The notes below the pieces were generated by a model that saw only the letters and a program-made list of their open reading frames with translations, was not told the DNA's origin and made no database searches. The position numbers and the translations under genes were made by a program. A stretch of DNA of 64,000 bases from Corallium rubrum (lineage: Eukaryota > Cnidaria > Anthozoa > Scleralcyonacea > Coralliidae), in NCBI GenBank assembly GCA_964035015.1, contig OZ036016.1, forward strand, positions 6,487,124 to 6,551,123, given 5' to 3'. Shown here piece after piece: positions 31,660-43,371 of the stretch; within the stretch, counting starts at the first letter, position 1, and each line of letters begins with the position of its first letter.

Positions 31660-32420
31660 AACCTGAGTTCTACGACACCCCTTTTAACGACCACCTGCTG
31701 CTTACGACCACTTTTTCTGGCACGGACAATTTGTAATAGAAATGTACCTGCAATGAGCGACCACCTGCCTAACACGACCAGCGACCACTTTTTAGTGTCC
31801 CAAACAAGATATTTACCTGTTATGAGCGACCATCTCAACATAAAGCTGCCGAAATATGTTAAAGAAATACCCGTTTTTTCGTAGTAAACAAACGCGAATG
31901 CGACCACATGCGAACACAAGAAACTGGAAGTGTTGCTCAATTGTTACCACATTTTAGTCTTGTTTTGCTTCTCTTTTGAGCATTATTTGATGAAAATCTG
32001 TGTGAATTTTTGTTGTCAGAGTTAAATACTTTTTAGTTGATGTTTGAGAGTTAATACAATGACTGAACAATTCGAAACCATGAGTAATATTTGTTAACTT
32101 TAGACAAGTTGATCTTGACGATCGTTGACGTTACCGCAACAAATAAAGGCCATGATATTAAATGCACAAATGTCACATTTCTTTTCTTTTAATAACCATA
32201 TTAACATTAATAAATCAAGACTGCACTTCTTTGAAATGTGCCTGTTTTTCCATTTCCCTTGTAAATCTTTATAAATTGCCATTTTCCTAACCTTGAAACA
32301 ATGTTTATATAAAGAAGCGCTGCATCGCTGCCCAAATGGCTGCTATGATGTCACATCACTACCTGCCATGTACGACCTCTTGTCATTTACGACCACTTTT
32401 ACCTGGCAACAGGGGTGGTC
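31660..32420. mobile_element. Inverted-repeat element, SMAP intron 2
   Basis: ACAGTAGAACCTGAGTTCTA, CGACACCCCTTTTAACGACC at the left pairs loosely with CATTTACGACCACTTTTACC, GGGGTGGTCGTAAAACTCAG, TGTACTG at the right. ACGACCAC motifs recur in the left half. The design (CAGTAGAACC..TGTACTG) resembles Tc1/pogo-like MITEs; boundaries are approximate. Confidence 0.5.
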
Positions 32421-33002
32421 GTAAAACTCAGTGTACTGTCATATGTTAGCCTCAGTAAATAAAGTCACTTTACTTTTTGCTTTTACACGCAGAACATCTT
32501 AGGAAAAATAGGCCTCTAGGGAAAATGAGGGGCCACTGATAAGATTGAACAATGGGAATTATTCCCAGAAAATGTCCTGATTACCCAATTATAAATACAG
32601 TATACAAGAGCCTAAAAGTATTAATTGCAAAATTAAAAGGCAATCATATTGATTAGAATCTTTCATGCTCTTGTTTAAATGCCACTAATATTCCCTTTAT
32701 TCATTGTATTAATATTTAGATGTCTGAAAATGTCTGTAGAATAAAAAACCGGCTCTTTATGACTGCCCCAAACGTCAAAGACAACTGTCTGAACTGTGGA
32801 AAATGGCAATTAGTGACAGCCATTTTTTGCTTGAAGGGACTTTCTTAAAACCAGATTTTAAGTAAAATGATGCTGATTAAAATAGATAAAACATTCACTG
32901 ATTTATTTTAGAGTAAGACAGTCAAAAGAAAAGAAAGAATAACCAAAATAATTAGCTTTCTCGTGATATTTATCGTCAAACGCCGGATCACGAAAGGCTT
33001 AC

Positions 33003-33136
33003 TTGAATTTGTTCCGGTGTCCACGCATCCAAATTGACTGATTTGACTTTAGAAATATGAACACCAAGATTTCTGTGGATGCCAGCACAAGTTATACAAA
33101 CAAATATACCGAGATTCCACGACGCCCATCTTGGAC
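33003..33136 (-). CDS. SMAP: SMAP-type ArfGAP, exon 2 (catalytic core)
   Basis: Acceptor ATTATAG, donor CAA|GTAAGC, phase 1 to phase 0. It carries the most conserved ArfGAP segment: [14 protein letters not shown], then [20 protein letters not shown] and [10 protein letters not shown]53 and C56 complete the zinc site. R61 in IHRNLG is the catalytic arginine finger, intact here. It lies too close to other frames to form a long unspliced ORF, so it is easily missed by ORF scans. Confidence 0.95.
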
Positions 33137-33219
33137 CTATAATGGATCATTTAAAAACATAAAATTACCAAAATGAATTGAGAGTTTGTTTCGCAAGTGG
33201 AGTGTTGTTGATCACAAAC

Positions 33220-33337
33220 CTTTGGAGCGGCAGTCAGCGCAGTATTTATTCTGATCCTCGCGTAATAACTCCATGAGAACACTCAAATGTCTGTCATGTT
33301 GCTTCTTGTTCTTTTCTCGCTCGGTTCTGGTCGACAT
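33220..33337 (-). CDS. SMAP: SMAP-type ArfGAP, exon 1 (start codon, first zinc ligands)
   Basis: First coding exon of a complete ten-exon minus-strand gene (about 491 residues; all junction phases agree). ArfGAPs stimulate GTP hydrolysis on Arf GTPases; SMAP proteins act on Arf6/Arf1 in clathrin-dependent endocytosis and endosome traffic. The ATG at 33337 opens MSTRTEREKNKKQHDRHLSV, like the vertebrate SMAP start. The zinc finger is C33-x2-C36 here and C53-x2-C56 in exon 2, the family spacing C-x2-C-x16-C-x2-C. The donor is AAAG|GTTTGT, phase 1. Vertebrates have two paralogues, SMAP1 and SMAP2; I cannot say this single gene is either one. Confidence 0.93.
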
Positions 33338-33480
33338 TTCGCCGTCAATGCGTGAAAAAAGTGTTAAAAAATGAAGTGAAAAAGTTGCCCTCCTGAGCCT
33401 CTCAACATGAGAAGAACTTCGAGCAACAAACCGGAAGTGACGATACTGATCAAGACCGCTAGGCATTGTGGAGCTAGGAA
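33338..33480 (-). promoter_or_regulatory. SMAP 5' flank with ETS-like site
   Basis: The sequence just upstream of the SMAP start codon, read on the minus strand, contains TCACTTCCGG (33431-33440), the core of an ETS-family site common in housekeeping promoters. No TATA box is seen. The GACA microsatellite starts only about 180 bases upstream of the ATG. Start site and promoter extent are inferred. Confidence 0.35.
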
Positions 33481-33516
33481 TTAAAAGCACGCATGAGAGC
33501 TTCTAACAAACAAACG

Positions 33517-33795
<279 letters not shown>

Positions 33796-33896
33796 CAACA
33801 AATTAATCTAAGTCTCCCTCCCCCGTACGGCGTGAAAAACTGATATTAGAAGCAATCTTATATTCGCTTTTAAAACCCGAGAAAAAATAGCATTAA

Positions 33897-34175
33897 TTAA
33901 GCTGGATTTCCACTAGGCGTAATATATCGCGCGCTCTACTTTTCTGTTGTACAAATTGAATAGTTTTCTACTTCGTTCCACATGGAAACTCACAAGACAA
34001 AAGAAAAAAGTCCAGTGCGCAACATTTTACGTCTTTTACAAGGCGCTTTTCCACTAGGCGAAAAACCTCGCGCAAAGCGACATTTTCTTTTGTCTCGCAA
34101 GCCCTCCAGTGGAAGTAATTAGCCAAGACAAAAGAAAAATGTCGACAAATGTCTCCTATTGGAAAACCGCTTTAA
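33897..34175. mobile_element. TTAA-type MITE (TTCCACTAGGCG family), copy 1
   Basis: TTAAGCTGGATTTCCACTAG GCG at the left, CCTATTGGAAAACCGCTTTAA at the right. Internal AAGACAAAAGAAAAATGTCG motifs on both strands. The second copy at 37917-38065 is a cleaner hairpin. Confidence 0.75.
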
Positions 34176-34363
34176 CCAATAAAGATTTCAGCTTAAAACT
34201 TCCTATTGATGCCAGATTATAGAAATTAGTGGGATTACTTGGGCCCATATTTCTTTTGAAATTGATATTAGACATAGCTTCCAATCAAACAGCACTAGCA
34301 CTGGGCATGAATTAATTTGATTCCAGAACGTGCTGTCGCTTGATGACGTTGTAGTATCACCTA

Positions 34364-34869
<506 letters not shown>

Positions 34870-35541
34870 TTTAAAAAGTACATTTTTGTAGCATACCTAC
34901 CTTCACAATTATGATTTTTTTATCGTTTGATGTTTCTCAACCCCCAAAATGCTTATAAAAAGTTTGTTGATTCTACAGGTTACACAATGCTGCTAAAATA
35001 AGAAGATTTTGAGTGGTACGCCAAAAAGTTCTAGGATTTTTGAGCGCAATTAACCGAAAATACGTGACATAGAAAAATTCTCTTCTGAAACGTATAAAAA
35101 GCATTTACATACATGATTGAAAAAAATTATTTTAATAATTATATGCTGGAACAACCGTGAACAAAGAGTAGGGACATCCCAATTTTGCAAAAGCGATTTT
35201 CAATTATTTTTACAGATGAAATTTTTACATGTTAAGCCATAAAACATTCCAGCCAAAGCTTGACAATTGATGGATAGTTAAAAATACGGGATAGAGGTCT
35301 GATGGCTGGAAGACAATCACCTTGGTTGAAAATGCGAACCATAGATTTTAAAATTTTCCAACGTGCCACGTGACCATCAGTCTTCTATCAAGATTTTTAC
35401 CACCCATGCACAAACTAAACTTGTGTTTAATACCAAGTGAAGATTATTTGTCAAGAAATAACTTACAAATAATTTTTAAAAGCGTTTGGGAGTTTAGTTT
35501 GGACAACAAATGATTTTCTACAAGCTTGCTTTCATGAACAA
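34870..35541. other. Intergenic, nothing recognised
   Basis: AT-rich, no exon or clear repeat. Confidence 0.45.
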
Positions 35542-35665
35542 TACAGTACAGTACAGTACAGTTCAGTACAGTACAGTACAGTACAGTACAGTACAGTACA
35601 GTACAGTACAGAACAGTACAGTACAGCACGGTACAGCATGGTACAGTACGGTAAAGCACGGTACA
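35542..35665. repeat. (ACAGT)n pentanucleotide array
   Basis: About 24 ACAGT units, degenerating to GTACGGTA-type variants on the right. Confidence 0.93.
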
Positions 35666-35751
35666 GTGAACGAAATAACATGATTTATCCAGTAAACTAC
35701 GCACTTTAGCGGCTAGTAAATACTGTATTAATTCTTTGAAAACTTTCATGG

Positions 35752-35825
35752 CGATAAGTTTTGTGGAAACACCACGTGTAATTCTTTATTTGCTAAGCTT
35801 TCGGCGTGTTGACTCAGTCAGCATG
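35752..35825. mobile_element. One arm of the GTTTTGTGGAAACACCACG MITE
   Basis: ATAAGTTTTGTGGAAACACC, ACGTG, TTTGCTAAGCTTTCGGCGTG, TTGACTCA match the arm of the hairpin at 18652-18830. The second arm is missing. Confidence 0.8.
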
Positions 35826-37070
35826 TTATTTCGTAGTACTATCAGTTACACTTCGAATGTTTTTCTGGCATAATATATAGTTATATATTGGATAAAGTTT
35901 TCTTGCATATATATAATAAAGCAAATAAAAAAAGGATTAAAACAATTAAAAAGTTACTCAGTTTCACGTTGACACAATTCCAGATTTTTGGAATCGTTTT
36001 AAGGCGAAACTCTGAATGACTTTTTATAAGGTTTACAATTCTGGTTACCATTAAATATAGAGGCCATATTACAAGGTCACTGAACTTGTGTCAAGAGTTT
36101 AACAATTAAATGAACTAACAGCATAGTTTAATAAACAACTCTGAATTGTAATAAATTGTTTACATAATTCAGATAGTTTAGAAAAGCTAATGCAATTACA
36201 GCTCAAACGAACAACGTAAGACTATTTCTATCACGATATATTCTCTGAAAAATAAAGATAGTTTAGCGAACTGAACGTATTCTATAAACAATATTTCCTG
36301 AAACTTCTCTGGATTTTGTTGCGAAATAAATTGCCTGGTATAAAATATACCTTGGCAATCACAAAGTTTAACAACATTTTTGTTGCAGTAACAAGCGTTG
36401 CATGAAGTAAAACCAACTTTTCGCACCATTTCCGAAACAAACTTTCCGAAACTTGTTTCAAAAAATAGAACAGTGTTCTAACCAGGGAAACTTGGTTTCT
36501 GAAACAAAGTTTCAACATATACTGTAAACTTGTTTCTGAAACTGTGTTTCGGTAATTTGTTTCGGATATTTTCTCTAGTGTATACTTGGCTAAAAACTAA
36601 CATTATTTCAGAGAGAATATATCGTTAAACAAAAGTCTAATTTGTGAATGCAAAATTTATTCGACAATTAATAACTAAAAATTATAATTGTGATTAAAAT
36701 CACAATGAACTCGTAATAATCTCTCAGCCACCTTAATATTCCCATCTCAAACATCCACCGCGAAGAGAAGAAAATTATGAGGAATCCTACTGGTTGGCTT
36801 AAAAACTTAGAAGTCGCTCATTGGCTTCTTCGATTTTATTTAATTCGCCATTTTCAGGCGGCAATCCTGGAGAAAAGTCCTATGCGAAAAACGTCAAAAA
36901 CGGCAAAGTGTCTCAACCTTGCTTTGAATAAGGTTCGCTGGCTAAGGTCGATGTTTAAGAAGGAATATTAGGGTGACAAGAATGGTAAAACATTATATAA
37001 TACAATAGACAAAACTTGAGATTAAATTAATGACAGCTTGCTTGCTTTTGCAACAAGGCGGAATAAAGAC
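35826..37070. other. Intergenic AT-rich; GTTTC/GAAAC-rich patch at 36420-36560
   Basis: No exon supported. 36420-36560 contains many GTTTC and GAAAC motifs in both orientations (CCGAAACTTGTTTC, TGAAACAAAGTTTCA), probably the core of a degraded fold-back repeat. The frame at 36777-36971 has no recognised domain. Confidence 0.45.
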
Positions 37071-37071
37071 C

Positions 37072-37422
37072 TTAAAAGGCCTGGCCAAACACTTTCGACA
37101 TTTCATTCAACATCGTTCAACATTGTTGAACACGTGTTGAACGAAAATTTGAACAATTTCAAATTTCGTTTTTGAACAAGTTCAAATTTCGTTTTTGAAC
37201 AAGTTCAAATTTCGTTTTTGAACAAGTTCAAATTTCGTTTTTGAACAAGTTCAAATTTCGTTTTTGAACAAGTTCAAATTTCGTTCAACACCATTCAACA
37301 ACGTTCAACATCATTCAACAGGGGTGGCCAAACGCTTTCAACATGTTGATTAATCACGGTTGAATTCAACAATGTTGAACGATGTTGAATGAAATGTTGA
37401 AAGCGTTTGGCCAGGCCTTTAG
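37072..37422. mobile_element. MITE with GGCCTGGCCAAAC ends and internal 23-bp tandem palindromes
   Basis: TTAAAAGGCCTGGCCAAACA, CTTTCGACATTTCATTCAAC pairs with GTTGAATGAAATGTTGAAAG, CGTTTGGCCAGGCCTTT. The middle has 5-6 tandem copies of TTTTTGAACAAGTTCAAATT TCG, each itself palindromic (TTTGAAC..GTTCAAA). Confidence 0.85.
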
Positions 37423-37916
37423 CAAGAACGCTTGGGAGGAAACTAGCGTTATTTTGTAATACGGTCAACAGACAATAAATTACCAACCAAAGTAAAAACA
37501 ATGTCTGAACAACACCAAGGATAAAACACTATGGATAAAATAATCAACTGTTTGGTGATATTCTCAAACGGTATGGTAGCTTTAAAGTTTGTCCCTCGTA
37601 AAACAAAATCTTGTACATTATTGTCCATCCTATATTGTATAATCTCTCCCAACGATCCTCTGTTATCCCTCGGATAGAACACCAGCAACCTAAGCTATAA
37701 GGCTAGTACTAACTGTGATCAATTAAACGTACATTAATAACTTACAAATACATCACAAAAGTAGGAAGTCAACGTTGAAATATTTTATATAGCCTAGATG
37801 TAATATTTTAACTAAATTGCGACATACACACGCTGTGCGATTGGTCAGTTCCTGGAGTTATCTCAAACTATTATGACGTCACAATAGGTATTTATAGAAA
37901 ACAGATATGTATTCAT

Positions 37917-38065
37917 GTAAAGGTTGTTTTCCACTAGGCGATATTTTTCGAGCGAAACGACTTTTTTCTTTTGTCTTGGCTAATTAGTTCCACCCGAGAG
38001 CTTACGAGACAAAAGAAAATGTCGCTTCGCGCGAAAAAAATCGCCTAGTGGAAAACCGGCTTTAA
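37917..38065. mobile_element. MITE (TTCCACTAGGCG family), copy 2
   Basis: GTTTTCCACTAGGCGATATT TTTCGAGCGAAACGAC / GTCGCTTCGCGCGAAAAAAA TCGCCTAGTGGAAAAC, ending CTTTAA. Confidence 0.85.
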
Positions 38066-38115
38066 CCCAAGCAAGCTTAGGAGAATTCGAAAGTGTACTT
38101 CTCGAAACCATCGCT

Positions 38116-38560
38116 TATAGTGGTTATGAAACGAAAATTAAGTTTGTCTTATTTCAAAGAACATTCAAAATGATAAAGTAACATCTTTTGCAGTTTTTCG
38201 TTTCCTTGTTTCGTTCTCGAGATATTCCAGTTTGTTTGATATGCAAATTAAACATTTTGACGTCGCACGTACATAATGAGCTAATCAAACCAAATTAATT
38301 CGAAGGAAGAGTTGTAGATGTGTTTCACCCACAACACTAAACATGATTATTATATTTGACAATAGCAAAGATATATAACTTTTTTCGATAACTCATTATG
38401 CATGTATGACGTAAAAATGTTTAATTTGCATATCAAACAAACTGAAATATCTCGAGAACGAAGCAAGCAAACGAAAAACTGCAAAAGATGTTACTCTATC
38501 ATTTTGAATGTTCTTTCAAATAAGACAAACTTAATTTTCGTTTCATGTGCATTTCACACT
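38116..38560. mobile_element. Fold-back MITE (TTTGTCTTATT family)
   Basis: ATGAAACGAAAATTAAGTTT GTCTTATTTCAAAGAACATT with its inverse on the right. Inner arms CGTTCTCGAGATATTCCAGT TTG and AAATTAAACATTTTGACGTC also pair. TTAA ends are not preserved. Confidence 0.8.
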
Positions 38561-38575
38561 TCGTCGACCTTCCAA

Positions 38576-38825
38576 ATCTCTCTAAGCCACTTGTGTTTGC
38601 ATCAAGTTTTCTGAATCAGCTATGACATTTTCTATTTTTTTAAAAATTCTTAAATAATTAATATTCACGAGAAAATCTCTAACACAATAGTCAGACAACA
38701 TGAGCAATCAATTATAAGATTCCAAATTATAATATTTAAAATGATGATTTATAATTATAAATAATTATATTAAGATCCGAGCTCATTCAGTGTTGAGTAA
38801 TTCGTGAATTCTCTCTTCAAGAATT
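38576..38825. repeat. Direct repeat, left copy
   Basis: TCTAAGCCACTTGTGTTTGC ATCAAGTTTTCTGAAT ... ATTCGTGAATTCTCTCTTCA AGAATTCA recurs at 41218-41463 with few changes, 2.6 kb apart, same orientation. Confidence 0.85.
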
Positions 38826-39039
38826 CAACAAATCTTTTCAATGCAAATTCTATCAATATTTTCAATAATAATAAAAAAATATTTCAAATTATCTTCCAGG
38901 CTTCCGTGATGTGTAGTTTTCAAATGAGAAAACCTCTCTTAATTGACATGGTGGTAAAATTCTTGAAAAACACATATCTACGAACTACAAGATACGGCAC
39001 AATAATTTACAGACTCAACCCCATGCAGGAAATACTCTG

Positions 39040-39600
39040 AAAACGAAAGAAATTGGGAAATAGCATTCTCAAACTCATTAATAATTCTTGAGGAAAATAT
39101 AATAGAAATCAGTTACCGAGACATTGTTGTAAAATGTGGTAATAAACGCCCATAAATTAAGACAAGTTTTACCTCAAATTTCTCTTTAAATACGGATTTG
39201 TTTGAGAAATAATACCATACACTCGAAAGCCATTTATTATCTGATTTTAAAACACCTCGAAGTGAGTTAAAAAACTCCGCTATCGCCTCGTTTTTCAACA
39301 CAATCTCAAACTCATTAATAATCGGTGATTTGGATATCGGAGGAAGAAATTACAAAAATTAAGCAAACTTTTACCCCGATTTTCTCTTAAAATACTGATT
39401 TGTTTGAGATGCTATATCATATACACTCGGAGGAGTGTTTCATCAGGATATCCAAACACTTCGATGTTTGTTCAAAAACCTTGGCTTCGTCTCGGTTTTC
39501 AACAAACGTCTCAGTGTTTGGATATCCTGATGTATGATATATTACTTCTCGGTGTTTTCAAATCAGATAATAAACGGCTTCTCGTGTACGATATATTACA
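39040..39600. mobile_element. Hairpin repeats, two adjacent
   Basis: At 39408-39560 CATCAGGATATCCAAACACT / CAGTGTTTGGATATCCTGAT G form the arms around CTTCGTCTCGGTTTTCAACA. At 39060-39320 a related degraded unit has TTCTCAAACTCATTAATAAT ends and the core CCGCTATCGCCTCGTTTTTC AACA. Confidence 0.65.
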
Positions 39601-39606
39601 TCAAGT

Positions 39607-39724
39607 ATAGGCCATTTGCACGATGACGTAAAATAGCGTTCGGTGAGAAATAGAATACTGGCAAAGCATTCTGGTAGTTGTGGTCACCCAACGTCATCTC
39701 ACGTCATCATGCAAATGGTCTATT
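39607..39724. mobile_element. Hairpin repeat
   Basis: GGCCATTTGCACGATGACGT pairs with ACGTCATCATGCAAATGGTC, with AGCATTCTGGTAG in the loop. Confidence 0.75.
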
Positions 39725-40262
39725 GTGCACGTCAGCTCACAATGACGTCACTACCATAATGCATTTAGGGTCAAAAACTCGGAATACGAGCAAAACGTAG
39801 AGAAGGAATAAAATGGAAATAGAGTTTGTTTTTGTGATATCTCGAAAAAGTGATCAATAATGCATGTTTTTACAATTTTTCAATATCTCATTTCATTCTC
39901 GATGATGATTCTTATTTTTCCCAAATCTCGTTTCATCCTAGCATTCGTTTCCAGGCCCTGCGCACTAACTACCGTGGTTAGTGTAAGGTTATATAATGAG
40001 TTAGAGTAATATATGATGATAATATACCACGGCTCCAATCAACATGGATCACTTGGCCTTCAAATGCTTTCTCAAAATCTAACTATATCTCCCAAGATGC
40101 TCTCGAATCAATTGTGTGTCTACCATCACTCCAAGAAAATGCAGCAGTTTGCACGTTTTCCAATGCATAAGGAATTTGTCGCAAGGCTGGAATTGTCAAC
40201 TCCTTTGCTCAATATATATACTTACTACAGAATAAACTAATTTAGAATGAAGAAATGCTGGA

Positions 40263-41217
40263 TATTTTGGCCATTCCACATTAATCCGTTTTTCAAACGA
40301 GAACGGAAACCTCATATCGAAAACCGTATCAAAAGATTTCCATCTACACTACCGTTTTCGAATCGTTTTTGCCATCCACATTAAAACGTCGAAACGACAC
40401 AGGGAGCCCATCTTGGCAGAGCGTGGGTACCTGCGGCACACGCGATCGTGGTGTGTTTAGGAAAATAATAAAGGGATGAAACACGAATTCTTCCTTGTTT
40501 TGAACATCGTTTTAAGCGGCTATAGGTATTAAAATTGTAAGACAATTGAGCGAAGTAGTTGTGATAATGATTCATTTATCAAAATATAATCAAAATGAGG
40601 CAAAATCTCACCTTTTAGCCGTGATTTTGCAGCTAAATTACATATCGTATTTTCGACAGATGTGTTCCGCAAGTAGCTAGGACACTACATCATCGTTGAC
40701 ACTTCGGATAGCTACGAAATCCTACGATAAGCTTTTCGGATAAAGCGGGAAGTCTCAGGATTATTGATTTATTGCACATTCATCTGACTCTGGGTTTCAG
40801 TAGGTTTCAGTATTCCAACGGTGGCTCCCGACGATACGAGATGTCCTGGCTACTTGCGGAACACATTCCACGTTGAACGTTTGGTGTTTCATCCCTTATA
40901 TTTTTTCCTCTCCCTCCCCCCCTTTCCCCCCGTTTTTTCCTCGCTTCCGGTAACCGTTTTCCGTATTTTTTTAAATCCCCTGCCACAGTTCCCCGCGCGT
41001 CTTCCGAGTCCGCCACAGGTACCCACATGCCGCCAAGATGGGCTCCCTGTGAACGACGCTGAACAAAGGCAGTGGATGACTGGAACCCAGATCACATAAT
41101 CGTCGTGATGTCACCGTTTTTGAAAAGCTTCGTTTTCGCCGTCCACAGTGGTGCAGAAAAACGGCGTCTTCGAATGTCTCCACTCTGGAGAGCGTTTTCC
41201 AAAAGTTCCGTTTTAGG
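40263..41217. mobile_element. 1-kb inverted-repeat element between the direct repeats
   Basis: Arms CGACACAGGGAGCCCATCTT GGC / GCCAAGATGGGCTCCCTGTG, GTGGGTACCTG / CAGGTACCCAC, AAAGGGATGAAACAC / GTGTTTCATCCCTTA, GTGTTCCGCAAGTAGC / GCTACTTGCGGAACAC. The outer part has ACGAGAACGGAAAC / GTTTTCCAAAAGTTCCGTTT. GC-rich relative to its surroundings, no transposase. Confidence 0.65.
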
Positions 41218-41463
41218 TTCTCTAAGCCACTTGTGTTTGCATCAAGTTTTCTGAATAATGAGCTATGACATTTTCTATTTTTCTAAAAATTCTTAAATAA
41301 TTAATTTTCACGAGAATATCTCTACAGTCAGATAAAACGAGCAATGAATTATAAGATTCCAAATTATAATATTTAAAATTATGATTTATAATTATAAATA
41401 ATTATATTAAGATCTGAGCTCATTCAGTGTTGAGTAATTCGTGAATTCTCTCTTCAAGAATTC
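41218..41463. repeat. Direct repeat, right copy
   Basis: Matches 38576-38825; see that entry. The right border is joined to GAGAGCGTTTTCGAAAAGTT CCG, a MITE-end motif also found just before the repeat at 41185. Confidence 0.85.
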
Positions 41464-42039
41464 ACTCTGGAGAGCGTTTTCGAAAAGTTCCGTTTCCGGT
41501 CACCGAAGACGCCGGATTACGGTAGTGTGAAGGAAAGGCCTAACCGTATCAAAGTCTCCCTTTTCATTTGAAAACGCATTAGTGTGGACATGGCCTTTTT
41601 CTCTCAGGACTCTACTACATTGATAACTTCTAAAAACATACACCTGTAGCAGTATAAGCAAAATTTGTAATCCAGAAACCTCCTTGGATTTCTTAGAAAT
41701 TAAGATCGGCTTCGTACTCAAAATTTCGCCAGAAAACGTAAAAGAAGTGACAAATTCCTGAGGATGATAACAACGCGAATTGATTCATGTTTTGGGAGAC
41801 ACAAACTAACTACAATTTCAGAAATCGACAGATTACCACGTTGATGACAATTACTAGATTAATACTTTCAACATGAGCACCATGGCATTTTAAGAAACCC
41901 CATTAAAGGGTCAACTGATATTCTTATATACAGGAAAATAGCAATACAGGTTACAGTTAATTAACGTTGATCTCAAAACTCTTGTCTAAAAAGTTTAAAC
42001 TCTAAGCGCGCAAAAAGCATGATGGAAACTTCTACATAT

Positions 42040-42712
42040 CTGCTGGTTGGTTGGTTGGTTGGTTGGCTGGTAGGTTGGTTGGTTGGTTGGTTGGTTGGTT
42101 GGTTGGTTGGTTGGTTGGTTGGTTGGCTGGTAGGTTGGTTGGTTGGTTGGTTGGTTGGTTGGTTGGTTGGTTGGTTGGTTGGTTGGTTGGTTGGTTGGTT
42201 GGTTGGTTGGTAGGTTGGTTGGTTGGTTAGTTGGTAAACAACCAACTCACCAACCAACCAACCAACCAACCAACCAACCAACCAACCAACCAACCAACCA
42301 ACCAGCCAACCAACCAACCAACCAACCAACCAACCAACCAACCAACCAACCAACCAACCAACCAACCAACCAAACTAACCAGCCAACCAACCAACCAACC
42401 AACCAACCAACCAACCAACCAACCAACCAACCAACCAACCAACCAACCAACCAACCAACCAACCAACCAACCAACCAACCAACCAAACTAACCAGCCAAC
42501 CAACCAACCAACCAACCAACCAACCAACCAACCAACCAACCAACCAACCAACCAACCAACCAACCAAACTAACCAGCCAACCAACCAACCAACCAACCAA
42601 CCAGCCAGCCAGCCGGTTGGTTGGTTGGTTGGTTGGTTGGTTGGTTGGTTGGTTGGTTGGTTGGTTGGTTGGTTGGTTGGTTGGTTGGTTGGTTGGTTGG
42701 TTGGTTGGTTCC
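42040..42712. repeat. (GGTT)n-(CCAA)n-(GGTT)n alternating array
   Basis: GGTT units at about 42043-42236, CCAA units at 42238-42602, then GGTT units again at 42613-42710, with AGCCAGCC/GGCTGG variants at intervals. The arms can pair for 100-190 bases, so the array could form a cruciform. Confidence 0.95.
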
Positions 42713-42961
42713 TAGATTGTCTTCTATACAATACTGTGCTTTCTTCTACTGGAGAACAGATGTAGAACGGAATTAAATGGGAAATGGAATACGGTTGTTT
42801 AAATTTCTAACAACATATTGCAAAGATCTGCGATAGAAATTAGAAAGCAATGTAGTTGATAGAAACAGTGAGTGTTCATGTTAAAGAAATTATCTTTGTT
42901 ATTGACTAAACAAAGCAATATATACAAGTTGCTCGCATGGTGTTTTTTGCGCTTACAGTTT

Positions 42962-43140
42962 AAGACCCCGTTTACACGATGCCGGTACAATTTGAAAACG
43001 GAACAAAATCATGCCGTTTAGGCCTTGCGTTTACACATACCGGCACAAAAATAACATGAAATGTTATATGCTGTATTTGCATACCGGCATGATTTTGTTC
43101 CGTTTTCAAATTGTACCGGCATCGTGTAAACGGGGTCTAA
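42962..43140. mobile_element. Hairpin MITE near the 3' end of gene 3
   Basis: AGACCCCGTTTACACGATGC, CGGTACAATTTGAAAACGGA, ACAAAATCATGCCG pairs almost perfectly with the right arm ending GTGTAAACGGGGTCT. Confidence 0.88.
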
Positions 43141-43371
43141 GTTTAGAGCTTTGAGTAAAACGTTAATTAGCGGTCTATATTCCGGATTGGTCAATCAGTG
43201 TGCTTAAAATGCATGTTTGCTTATGGTTCTAGTATTATTCCAGCCTAGCACAATTCTACCCACAATCATCTAAGACTAGGAAATAACAAATAACAAATGC
43301 ATAAAATCATCACCATCATGACGATGATGATGAGTTCAAAACTTGAACTCACTTCTCAGCGAAGAAGCTTT

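Noticed and set aside
40807..41254. Overlapping open frames on both strands at 40.8-41.2 kb
   Set aside because: They fall in the GC-richer arm of an inverted-repeat element; no domain and no consistent frame.
41973..42731. PTNQ and GWLV repeat frames up to 190 codons
   Set aside because: Six-frame artefacts of the GGTT/CCAA array.
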